This document shows positions 1-10,700 of a DNA stretch of 64,000 bases, in pieces. The notes under the pieces were generated by a model that was not told the DNA's origin, made no database searches, and saw nothing but the letters and a program-made list of their open reading frames with translations. The DNA comes from Apostichopus californicus (Eukaryota; Echinodermata; Holothuroidea; Aspidochirotida; Stichopodidae): positions 2,604-66,603 of the forward strand of contig JAIPMN010042072.1 of the NCBI GenBank assembly GCA_020650975.1, in the 5' to 3' direction. Both the position numbers and the translations under genes were made by a program. Positions within the stretch are counted from its first letter, which is position 1; each line of letters begins with the position of its first letter.

Positions 1-536
1 AACCAAATTTTTCCACCTGAAAATTCGGGCAATATGCTGAGAATTTTTCGGGCACCTACTGAAAGAAAAATAAATAGCAATGATGTAGCTTAAGGAAATG
101 AATAGTTTAAAAATTTTCTTCTTGGTAATTAAAATAAAGTTCTAAGATTGGCCGACTAATTCGCCATTACTACTGTAAAAGAGAGTTTTGACATAATTGT
201 ACCTGTATGCTTTTTCGTTGACATTTCGTTGTTGACATTAGCATCCGGCGGTATACTGCGCAACTTTCACGGACCGTACTGTACACGATGCCATGCGATG
301 TAATGACCGACGCTAGCTTATATGATATCGACATTAACATGTTGAACGCGCGCGAAGCGCGCGAAAAATTTTGGTTATATCTTTCGGGCAAGTCGTTACA
401 GCCCCCAAATCCAATTGGGCTCCAACGCCTTTGACTACACACATAGACAGTTTTGAGGCTGTTCATCCTGGAACATGCATTTTCATGCTCACTGATATGA
501 TGTGATACCTGCTCTTTGCTTTACAAATTCGAACAC
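1..536. other. Noncoding stretch with a GCGCGAAGCGCGC motif
   Basis: No supportable gene. At about 346-372 there is a GC-rich near-palindrome (CGCGCGAAGCGCGCG) followed by AAAAATTTTGG. The same GCGCGAAGCG...AAAATTTT arrangement recurs in the dispersed repeat starting at 537, so this is probably a fragment of that family. Confidence 0.4.
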
Positions 537-785
537 GCGTGTAGCGAGTAATTTGCCAAGGGAGGGGCGAAGCATGTTGGCAAACTATCTAAGCGTAGCG
601 CCACCATAAGTTGGCGCGAAGCGTACAAGAAAATTTTGGCCGAAAATGCCTCCATGATAGCTGGAAATGACACTTCCCAGGCCTTGTAAGTTGCATCTAA
701 GCATTGTCTATTTTGAAATTACTAGCGATATCATAAAGAAAATTTGCTCGGCGGGGGGGGGGGGCGGTCGCCCCCTTCCCGAAAT
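537..785 (+). repeat. Dispersed repeat family A, copy 1
   Basis: About 250 bp that aligns by eye to 31608-31860 in the same orientation. Shared landmarks in order are GTAGCGAG, AATTTGCCAAGG, GGGGCGAAGC, GGCAAACTATCTAAGC, TTGGCGCGAAGCGTACAAG, a stretch around CACTTCCCAGGCCTTG, ATTACTAGCGATATC, and a G-rich end passing into GCGGTC-CCCCC. It carries a run of 12 G at 753-764. No coding potential, terminal inverted repeat or poly(A) tail was seen, so the class is unknown. Confidence 0.7.
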
Positions 786-1094
786 GCGTCATGTTCCCCG
801 ACGACTCGGTCGAGTTCAAGACCAGCCACAGTTGGTTCCATAGCACAATTGTACAATTGTTTAAGGCTTCCATACACACACACACGTTATGATAGACCAT
901 ATATAGTATATATAAAGATACATTAGTGAGAGAGGAAAAATGGAAACGTCAAAAATGGAGTTGTCGGTGTAAGGGGTAGGATGAGGCGCACTTCCCCTCC
1001 GTAATCCTCGATCTGTCACTGGCTACCCTGTGTATATAATAGGGATCAGCGCTTTAATTATGACTGTTCCTCTTTCTCTTCCCGCGGTCTTGGC

Positions 1095-1218
1095 GTGTAT
1101 CTTCTACTCTCTCCTTTTCTCCTTTTTCTCTCTTTCTTCTTTTTCTTTCCCTTCCTTCCTCTCCTCCTTTTCTTTTTTCCCCCTCTTTTTTCTTCTCTAT
1201 TTTTCTCTCCTCTTTTCC
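1095..1218. repeat. Pyrimidine-rich low-complexity tract
   Basis: Almost pure C/T on the plus strand for about 120 bp. The apparent open frames here (runs of S, F, L on plus; K, R, E, G on minus) are artefacts of composition. Confidence 0.85.
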
Positions 1219-1267
1219 TTACCCGGGGGGCGCGCGCCCCCAACGACCCCCCCTGGATACGCGCCTG

Positions 1268-2110
1268 TTACCTATACCCTGAGAAATGTCCGGGTATACA
1301 TCGATGGGATATAGTTTGTTCTCTGTGCGATCCTTGGTGGTTGTTACGCTACAGTGTAGTGTAAGTAGCTCCAGTTTTGTGGATATGAGGATTCCTAGGA
1401 TGACAGGTCCTGACACGTCTGCTACATAAAAGTTTGCACAGCTGCCCTCGTAATTGCAGCTAGTGTAGTGAAGAGGTTGCTTTGTGCACCTGAGTCAACT
1501 ATCACTTTTAATATGGCTTGTTTTCTATTAAATCTTACTCCAAGTTCAGCAAATACGTGTTTTTTTTTTGTATCTGACATATTTTTATCAGCATTGTCGA
1601 TGTATATCGACTCAATATTAACCTATCTACGTTTGGGCAAGTAATTTAACTATTGTTAGCTAATGCACTAACATTACTGGTCTGGCATTTGTTCTCTTGT
1701 GCCTATGTTTGGATAGGCTTATATATACATATATTTATTTGTCCTCTCCGATCTTGGGATTGCCCCCTTTCTCAATGATTACGCTTTGAACAAGAAATAA
1801 AAGTAGAGCCTGCTGCACGGCAGTTACTGCGATGAGGTGATCGGAGTCCACATTTACCATACTTTCTGCTAGTCTTATAGCCAGTGGTCTACTTTGCCTA
1901 ACTAGTTAGTTTGGTCCCTAATTGCATCTTCTGCTACGGTAGTGGAACTGAAGGCTTCTATGTGGGCCTTGTGGCTTCATATTTTCTTGCCAGATGCATA
2001 CACTTAGTTAGTTTCAAGGTTTCAGGTTTACCTAACAGGTCTTCATCTTGTTTGTGCAGTCCCTAATAAGAGGGACTTTATATTAGCCTCAGTTCAATTC
2101 CCTCATTAGT
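1268..2110 (-). mobile_element. Ty3/Gypsy-like LTR retroelement fossil (gag end, zinc knuckle, protease)
   Basis: On the minus strand, short stretches in changing frames match Gypsy-type Gag-Pol in the expected order: the end of Gag, a zinc-knuckle-like Cys/His cluster, an aspartic protease core with the DSGA active-site motif, the downstream VILG flap-side motif, and the spacer leading toward reverse transcriptase. No reverse transcriptase, integrase or LTRs are recognisable here. It is an old truncated copy, clearly broken, with several breaks across about 0.8 kb. Family assignment rests on motif order only. Confidence 0.65.
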
Positions 2111-2269
2111 GAATTTGCACTTGTCTCCTTGATTTGTTTGTTGTTAACGTATGATTTGAAGTTGTAAATTTAATGTAATATATGTAGTGATAGTGTAAAT
2201 GTCAATACACCATAATTTAAATGAAAGACAAAATGTACACACACAAAGAAAAATGAAATTTTGTATATT

Positions 2270-2890
2270 GCACTATTTACTATCTTATTATAAGACAACG
2301 TATTACACTTTTACAATAACAATTATTGCACATTAAATCTTTAAACTTATGGTAGATGAATGAGTATATTATTTACACTTACATTGCTAACATTAACTCA
2401 TACTCGTTCATCTAATGTACATTCTTTTATTTCAAGCGAGTATGAACCATTTCAGAATTATAATAGAACAGGGACGTTATTAACTATCTTAATATGACAT
2501 CATTTAAAGCCATGGTATTACACTTTTACAATAAAAATTGCTGTACATCAAACACAAGGTAGATGGACGAGTATATTACGTTCACTTTCATTACTAACAG
2601 TAACTCATACTAGTTCATCTACCTTACATTCTTTTATTGCAAGCAAGAAACAACATTTCAGAATGATAATGGGACAGGAACGCTTTTAACTATATTAATA
2701 TGACATAATTTAAAGCCATGATATTACACGTTTACAATAACAATTGCTGTACATCAAACATAAGGTAGATAGCCGAGTGTATTATTTACAATAACAACTT
2801 ATTATTTATTATTTCAAACAAGTAAAAAACCATTTCAGTTTTAAAGAAAACACAGTGACGCTATTAACAATAAAAATTGCTGTACACTTA
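2270..2890. repeat. Tandem array, about 206-bp unit, about 3 copies
   Basis: The landmark GGTAGATG (or GGTAGATA) recurs at about 2351, 2558 and 2764, a spacing of 206-207 bp. Each unit also carries a block like TTACACTTTTACAATAA, then CATTTCAGAAT and TTAATATGACAT. Within the first two units GGTAGATGAATGAGTAT pairs with a downstream ATACTCGTTCATCTA, so each can form a hairpin. The third unit is more degraded. No coding content. Confidence 0.75.
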
Positions 2891-3169
2891 TATTAATACA
2901 TTATAACTGATCACAATTTTGGAAATTATTGCCTTACCACCGGAAAAACTGAAAAGTAAATAACAAAACATAAGGCCGTATAAATGATAGTGCTGAGCAT
3001 TTTATTAGTCTTGTTTCCCTCCTGGTGGTAATTGTTGGTTCTGGTTGGGGCTTCTGTCTACAGGGGGTGGTCGTCGCTGCATAGCAGGTAGGGGTGCTCT
3101 GCTAATACATCTGGCTATCAGGCAGAATCTTCACTACTAGGAACAACTAAACAGATGTACAGTGTACTA

Positions 3170-4165
3170 ACCTATCTGCCCAATCAGTAGATGGCAGCAA
3201 CCTGCCTTATCTTAAATAAATTCTTGCCACTGGTCAAATGGCATTGCTATTACAAAATTTAATAATTCTGATACATTCCTCATGTCGTTTATAAACAGGA
3301 TAAATAATTTGCGCCCAGGTAACCTTGAGGCACACCTCATACTACATAAAAAAGAGAAAAAAACGCTTGACTTAAATCACTGATTTGGACATACTGCTTT
3401 CTGTTAGACAGATAATTAGCTAGCCTATTATGAATAACATACAGTACTGGTCAAGATTCTATAATTGGTCACAAGTTTTTTTTTTCCAAAATCAATGAAG
3501 ACTCCAATAGTTGATTTTTTTCCAGTGTTTGTATCCAGTGTTTTCCAGTAAATCTAACCATGTCATAGATGTAGACCGTCCAGGCCTGAAACCATACTGA
3601 CCATCAGAAGGAGATGGCACTTGGCAAATAATTTATCTAGCCAATGTGCCCAAAATTGATCATGCATTTTGGATAACTGAGATAGCAATGAGACTGGTCT
3701 ATAAATAGCGAAAACATTCTTCTGACCAGACATACATACAGGTATGACTTTTGAAACTTTCATGTTATCTGGAAAATCATGTAGAAAATGAATTATTACA
3801 AATATAGGTAAAAGGTTACATAATAAATGAGATGATATTTTTCACTTATATCATTACAGTCAACAGATCATTTGTCGATTAAGCTTCTAACAACCAGAAA
3901 ATCAGTTGTGGTATCGGATAAAAACATGGAGCAAGTGTTATTCTCATCTAGATAGTCATAAATACAGCTGGTTTATTCTGGTATAGTTGCAGCTAAATCG
4001 GGACCAACATTGGTGAAAAGCGTATTAAGACTATCTCCAATGTTTGTGTCTTTTAACTTCCTTATCATTGACGATAAACGTATCAGGAAAATATCTTTTG
4101 ATCCTTTGTCTGTTATAGACGATACCATGTTTTCCTGATATTACAAAGCATATCAAAAATACAAT
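3170..4165 (-). mobile_element. Decayed jockey/CR1-like LINE, reverse-transcriptase part
   Basis: Read on the minus strand in interrupted frames, this segment follows non-LTR ORF2 order: a region with DTFIVNDKEVK and NTLFTNVGPDLAA (about 4150-3980), the RT palm entry KVSKVIPV...GQKNVFAIYRPVSLL (about 3760-3660), a remnant of the catalytic block GVFIDFGK (about 3500), then LANYLSNRKQYVQISD (about 3430-3370) and GVPQG (about 3330). The endonuclease and the 3' end are missing, and frameshifts and stops separate the blocks. It is a dead 5'- and 3'-truncated copy. Jockey, CR1 and L2 cannot be told apart safely by eye. Confidence 0.75.
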
Positions 4166-5200
4166 ATATAGTCCTTGCTGCATTATTTCATTGTAGTTTA
4201 AGGTATACATAGACACAGCCTCCATATATGTTGTGAGAGTTTGAATGATACTGACTATTACCTTCCATTAATACTGGGCCGGTGAGTTGAGAGTTTTAAG
4301 ACTTCAGAGTTTAAAGGGACATTTTGGCGTTCTTGTAATTTACTAAATTGTAGTTGTTTTTACTGTCTTAAATGATTATATTGCTGCTATGCTGGGACTC
4401 TTAGAGTTTTCATCTGTACTATTTTTCCCTATTGTTAAGTAGCTATTAAAGGTTAAATTGCGACAACTTTAGACTTGCCTTATTTATCTTTCCTGTGTTC
4501 CATAGGAAAAGTTACATTTTCTTTTAACCAGTAACAATTCAGTGATCAGTTTGCCAATGTTAATAATTATCCTTCATGTTCTAATTCTCCAGTTTCCATT
4601 TCAGAATAATTTTCCATATAGTGCATTTCTTGTTCAGATGTTTTATGTCATTGATTTGCAGATGTGTTTGTTTGCAGAGGCTTGTTCTTAACCTGTTCTG
4701 ACTAGTGGAGTGAATAAAACTGATGAACCTGGACACTACTGCATTATGCTGTATTTCTTACCGCTAGGACTCCAGCACATCCCACCCCCCCCCCCTTGGG
4801 CATGCCTCTTTTTAATAACACTGTTATGAATCATTTCCATATCAGAGAACCGAATACTTAACAGCAAAATACTTTCTTTTAAGACATCTTAAAAACACAA
4901 AGCACTCTTACGGTCCCAAACACTGGACTCCTTCTTTACCTTAACTTTAATTTTCTTATTCGTTGACATTTTTAACCATGTAGCAGAGTACCATTAGTCA
5001 TGTAAAAATAGAAAAAAAAAGATAGAAAAGTAAATTTCCAAGTAACTTCATACTTCATCTTTCTTCATTCCCCAAAGCCAATTCCAATTGACGCATTCTC
5101 CTTGATAACCTAATGTAATGAAAACGAGAAAACAAACAGCTTAGTGATTCCTTGCCACATTTTACAGTATATGAGAGCATTTAATGTGAACTGTGCACAT
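4166..5200. other. No gene seen
   Basis: AT-rich noncoding sequence with an 11-C run at 4785-4795. Nothing else could be supported. Confidence 0.5.
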
Positions 5201-7060
5201 ACAGTTTTCATACTGAATTACGTGGATCTACATACCAAGAATGAAGTTCATCTCCACTTTTTATGAGTTATCCTGTTTCATATTTTATTAACTTCTGTTG
5301 ACCTCATATGAACTTTAACTTCCAAAGAGTAGAATACAGATCATGTGTTCATATGGTGCATCCCTTATACAAACTATGAAGTTCATGCAAGCTTTACTCT
5401 TGGGTTACAGACTTTTCCTGATTGCTGAACTCAAATGACCTTTAAACCATGCAGAAAGTGATATGATTCTTGTTCTAAGCAAGGTATATCTCCATACAAA
5501 GTATTAATTTAATGCAACTTTTCTTTTTTGAGTTATCACCATAACAAGATTATCAGACTTTGACCTCTGTTGACCTTTTTCTCCACAGAACTACTGGTCT
5601 TTTTTAGCTTAATAAGGTGGATCTTTAATTTCTTCACCTTGTAAAATTGTATAAGCTTGAAAACTTTTGGACTGGCTTAGAATGTAGATCAGGAATACCT
5701 TATCAGTCCCCAACTAAAACAGTTATTGCAAATGCAGCTTCCAAATCCATCTATTTGTAAATTAACAAATCTCAATATATGATTCATGTATGCTAACAGG
5801 GCACAAGAATTAGTCTTTTTTAGATCATAAAAATATTTTAAGAACCAGAAAGCCAGATGGCTTTGTGATTCCTTGTGGTACAAAACTACAAATAACTATC
5901 TGACTAATGTAGAGTGAGTTAACTTCATCCAAGAAGTCAGTGAGAACTACAACATTTCAGAGATTTCAGGCTCTTATTTGCGGCACTCCCTTGTGTGCAT
6001 CAACCATTGAAATCACTAAAGGATTTTAAAAATACATTTTTTATTCCAAAATGTTCTAATATCCAGAAAGGACAGTCATTCTATGTGAAATATACACACA
6101 TAGACATATACATTTTCTTTCATCCATTTTGAGCTAGCAAATCCGCTCTGCCACTCACCATCACTTTAATAGTTGTTATTAATGAATGAGAGTTCATGAC
6201 ATTGATTGTACACTGTGACATATTTTCACATCGTACTACCAAAGTGATCTAGTATAACCCAGAGAATATGGCAAATTTTTAAATAATTTGCTGATCCCTT
6301 GAGCCAAGTTTGGCACCATTTGTGATAACCTGTTGACCCCTTGAAGCTCAGAGGGTGAAAACATAATGGACACTTGAGTGAATTTAAAGCAGCTACCTCA
6401 GATTTCATTAACTGGATGTCTATATTATGAAGACCTACAGAGCCCCTACAAAAACTTCACTATGTACACCAACAGCAATCATAAGATCAGAGAAATCACA
6501 GATTATTTGTTGCTTTCAGTTTTGAGTTATCATGTTTACAAGGTTGACACCTGATGATCTCATGTGACCTTTGACCTCTACCAATTTCAAGAGGATTCAT
6601 GCACTCACCAAGGCAGATCTACACACTATGCATATGACATTCAAGGAATATGTGCTTCTTGCTATCGTGTTTACATATAAGTTATCATGTTTACAATATT
6701 TCAGACTTTGATTTAAATATTGATAGTAAATTACCTTTGACCTCCACCAATTGCATAGGGTTCTTGTACTAACCAAGCTGGATCTGCTTACCAACTATGA
6801 AGTTCAACAAAGCTGTACTTTTGAGAAATCGCGTTACAAAGTTTTCAGACTTTTGACCTTGTTTTCCTCTAATGACCATTGACCTTCACAGAAATGAATA
6901 GGGCTCTTGTACTGAAGAAGATGAATCCACATACCATGAGATTTTGGGTTACCTTGCTTACAAGCCAATGTCACGAATACACACTTGAGCACACACACGT
7001 CATTACCATTGCATAGATGCCTTGGGTAAGGAATCAAGACGAGACTAACATTGATCAACA
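5200..7060 (+). repeat. TGACCTTTGACCT repeat family, cluster 1
   Basis: Degenerate repeated modules of roughly 150-200 bp. The recurring order is a step like CCACATACCAAGTATGAAGTTCA, then GAGTTATCATGTTTACAAGGTTTTCAGACTTTGACCT in pieces, then TGACCTTTGACCTC followed by CCA and a phrase like GGCTCTTGTACTAA. A perfect TGACCTTTGACCT lies at 6565-6577. TGACCT-CTGT-TGACCT lies at 5561-5576. The block ends near 6990-7050 in a CA-rich module with CATTACCATTGCATAGATGCCTT. The short minus-strand frames here are not genes. Confidence 0.75.
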
Positions 7061-7693
7061 ATGTTACATTAACAAAGACAAGTTAGTGTATAATAAAAGC
7101 TCTCCACGGTACACTTAGCATTGCCATACTGTTGGTATTAATATTCAAATCTGTATGTTACTATAAACTTGTACTTAACATGTTTTTAAGTTTAGACAGT
7201 TGGATATCTCATCTTCCTATGATTCCTGAGATACACATTCATTGGTCCACACGTTTTGCTTACTTGTATTGACTAAAATTAGTTTCACAATTCCCTCATA
7301 GTATACTGTTTGATCCCACATCTATGGCGGCAAATTACATGTCACTTGTATGCATTCAAGAAGTTAGAAAATGTTCATCAATTAGGAGGTTTTAAGGGAT
7401 GGCTCTGTGTAATTTTTAAACAGTTTTAACTTTCAGCGACCTTTCATCCTTCTCATGAATTAGCTCTATGTCAGCAATTGTGTTGTTTGTTTCCTGTGTG
7501 CTTTAGAGGACATTTTGCCAAGAGCATAATGCACAGAAACCAATGTTGAAATCTGTCACACAAGAGGTCTATTACATGTACAATAATGCAAACAATAGCT
7601 TCAAGTCTGTACATTTTGCATTTTGGTGGATGAGTGTGATTCTCTGTTTCAAACAAATACTTGAATCCATACACAAGGGATGACAAAAAATGG
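7061..7693. other. Probable 3' flank or 3'UTR of the Ig receptor gene
   Basis: Lies downstream, on the minus strand, of the last recognised Ig-gene exon. A minus-strand frame runs through part of it but shows no domain. If the final donor-like GTTTGA at 7706 is used, a short alternative tail exon could start at about 7646 after TTTGTTTGAAACAG. No convincing poly(A) signal was located. Confidence 0.35.
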
Positions 7694-7761
7694 TTAAGAT
7701 TCAAACCTGTATCTTCTTCGTGTAATCCAGTAGAAAATGATGATGTTGTAGATGAAGAATA
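7694..7761 (-). CDS. Ig receptor exon 7: second half of membrane helix, short basic tail, stop
   Basis: A strong acceptor (a pyrimidine-rich stretch ending TTATTCAG) precedes 7761. Read in phase 1 it completes a Val codon and continues FFIYNIIIFYWI, then TRRRYRFES and a TAA at 7696-7694. With ITWVLLI from the previous exon this makes one hydrophobic run of about 20 residues followed by three arginines, the usual stop-transfer pattern. An Asn sits inside the helix. A donor-like GTTTGA at 7706-7701 is weak. If used, the exon would be 55 nt and leave in phase 2. The other frame through this exon gives a Ser/Thr-rich peptide and does not fit the phase-1 chain. Confidence 0.65.
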
Positions 7762-10700
7762 CTGAATAAGTAAAATGCAAAACAAAAGGGTAAGTAATAA
7801 CATGAAACAATCGTGAACATTCAATGTACTGTAGTTATGAATGTTTTCATATTGTAGTGGAGTGAACATTGAATACATAGTCAGCTTTTCCTTTCCCTTC
7901 ACCCACCTTGTACAGTATATGACATACTGCTGCACTGTACAATACCTTCACAGCATACGGCTTATATAGTATCATTCTAACACAGATTCACTTTTATCAA
8001 GGAGTTGAGGATAGCTAACTTCCTGTGTGTAAATCCTTGGGTCACTCCTTTATCTCTCAAGAAGCTCATATGTCCAGCAAGTAGAACAAGTAGTGGGAGG
8101 AAACAACACTAATAATATACATACATGTAACTCTTCTAGTCATTGATGCTCTTACACAAAAGAAAAACATAGTTCTCTAAGGTATGGTCATCGGGGTTTC
8201 ACTTACGTTAATTTATGATCATGAGGAACAGAACTTATGGAGTAATCTGCTAAAAACTGTCCTTTTGTAATTTTTTGGTTAATTCTTGAACGTAGGAATT
8301 TAAAGTGGTTTTCAACTATCATAAGCTAGGCCTAGCAACAATTAACTAGTACTCGAGAACTATACATTTCTATTCAAAACCGTTTGGCCAATGTGAGGTG
8401 AGTGGGATTTGGCCTACTTTCCAAGCAACTGCAACATCAAGTAATACACAGCTATAACGTCATCTTGGTAGTTAAACTACGGTGAGGTACCTTTCTGTTT
8501 AAAAATGCAGCATTTTTTGAAGATCCTTCGCTGAGGTTCAATGTTTTGTAGGTTTCACTTGCCATAAACATGACTTTGCAGTGTATATCAGTCTTAATCA
8601 TTCACTGAGCATTTGTCTAAGGTGACGTATGGTTCCATTTGAATATTAACCACTACAGCAATCCAGTAGCCAGGGTAGGGCCCAGGGGGCATATCCCCTC
8701 CACTATCAGACTTGTGTTCTCCCACCCCCATCCCCTTAATTTGTCCCACCATAATGTCAACAAAACCTTTACAAGTAACAGCACATAAATATTGTGGCCC
8801 TCCTTTAGTTATCAGTGCCATTCCATACATTTTGAATGCACCTTCAACTCTGAGTACCTGCTCCCCATGGTCAAAAACATCTCTGTAAAGCTGTCTCCCT
8901 ACATTTTGTTCCAAACATGTGATCACGTGGCCTTTAGCATTTTACATTATTAAATGCATTGTAGACGTGTAGTTTATAGATTCACACGCCCACATCATCA
9001 CTCACTTCAAAAATGTCCTTGTGTAACATGCAGTCACTGATAACAATCTTACTGTTTCTTTCGATTCTCTGCTTTAATGCTATATTGATTTACAAATCAA
9101 ACATTCCCACTACCACAACCAGTTCCATGCTATTTTGCAATTCACTCACCAATCAGCAACACCCACGTTATGCCTTTTGACTGGGAGAGGTCCTCTTTAC
9201 CTGCAGAGAGCAACATTACATATAATGATAAAGGGTGGCTCAAAGTAATGGCAGACAGCTACAAGATAAAACAAATAAGAATGCATATTAATAGTAAAAG
9301 CATTTCTTCATGCATAAGTAATATTGGTGCGTACTACTTCCAAGGAAAGAGAAAGCATTCTCTGCCAAACAAGGTATTTTCATATATTTGAAAATAATAT
9401 GCTCAAAAACGTTTGTGTAATAAGTTATAAGAACTGCATGTCTAGCAAGGTAGCGTGCCTAAATATAAATTGGAGTGTGCCCCAATGCAAATGTTTCTAT
9501 AAAATGGTTTACCTTTAATCAGACCATATATTTATAATTTATAAAAGATGTGTGATACAAGTTTAAAGTTATCACATGTTTACAAGGAATTCAGCCTTTG
9601 ACACCTGTTGACCTCACATGGTTTTTGACCTCTCCAGAAAACATTCTGGTTCTTTTCCTGACTAAGGTGGATCCACATACCAAGTGTGAAGTTCATTAAA
9701 CCTGTACTTTTTTATTTATCTTGTTTCACCTCTGTTGACCCCATATAACCAATGACCTTTACCGAAAAAGTAGTATTTTTATACCCACTGAGACTCACCA
9801 AACCTTTGCTAATGAACTGATGCTTTATAATAGGTTTTCAGATTTGACCTCTATCAATCTCACATAACCATGGACCTTCACAAAGAAGGATTGGAGTTTT
9901 GTACTAAGGTGGATCAACATACCTAATATGGAATTCATACAAATTTATATTTTGGAGTTACAGTGTTTACATGCCAAGGCGTCACACACACAAACAAATA
10001 TACGCCATCACCATCACATAGATTCCTTTTGCCTTTGACTAGGAATCAAAAACAAGGATTAAAGCCTTGCAAAATTGAGAATTTAATGCAACATGGCTGA
10101 CAAGATTTCAAGTTTTGGTCATTGCTGAATCTGCATGATCAGCAAGTTTCTCGCACTCAAGTGGTCCTGGTTACGAGGTTTTCATACTTCGACCAACAGT
10201 GACCTCAGATAACCAGTGTGGTGACCTCAGATGACCTTCATCGTTACAAAACAGAGTGTGGATACCCAAATAATTATGAAGCTCAAGATTTACTTAAAAT
10301 AAAAATGTTTACAGGGTTTTCAGACATCTGGTGAACTCAAATGACTAACTGCATGACCTCTACAACAATCAATACCAAATTTGTCATTAAAAATTGGACC
10401 CACAGATCCAGTATGAAGTTGATCAAATTTAGCTTTTTAATTTATTGTGTCCAGAGACCTCAGATGACCTTTCTCCTCTACAAAGACAAAAGGTCTGTTA
10501 ATGACTAAGACAGATCCACATATTAAATATAAACTTCCCAACCTTAACTTAGAATGTAAGTTACATTAACAAGATTTTATTTTTTACATTTTGTCTCATG
10601 GAAACCTTGTGTGACCTTTCAGTCCTATGTTAACCAATACGGACCTTGAATCCTTAACAAGGAATGCACATATTGAGCGGGCACTTAATACATCATGTAC

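Noticed and set aside
1030-1364. Overlapping frames rich in S/F/L/P on plus and K/R/E/G on minus
   Set aside because: Caused by a pyrimidine-rich tract; no conserved domain.
7471-7935. 154-residue minus frame with hydrophobic and Ser/Thr-rich parts
   Set aside because: It reads through the intron acceptor and exon 7 of the Ig gene in another frame. The phase-1 reading of 7761-7694 gives a membrane helix that continues the preceding exon, which fits better.
8594-8926. 110-residue minus frame
   Set aside because: No domain, lies in intron 6, and overlaps a G/C-rich transposon-like phrase. Not supported as a gene.
9170-9391. 73-residue plus frame over the stalk exon
   Set aside because: It is the opposite strand of exon 6 and flanking intron, with no domain.
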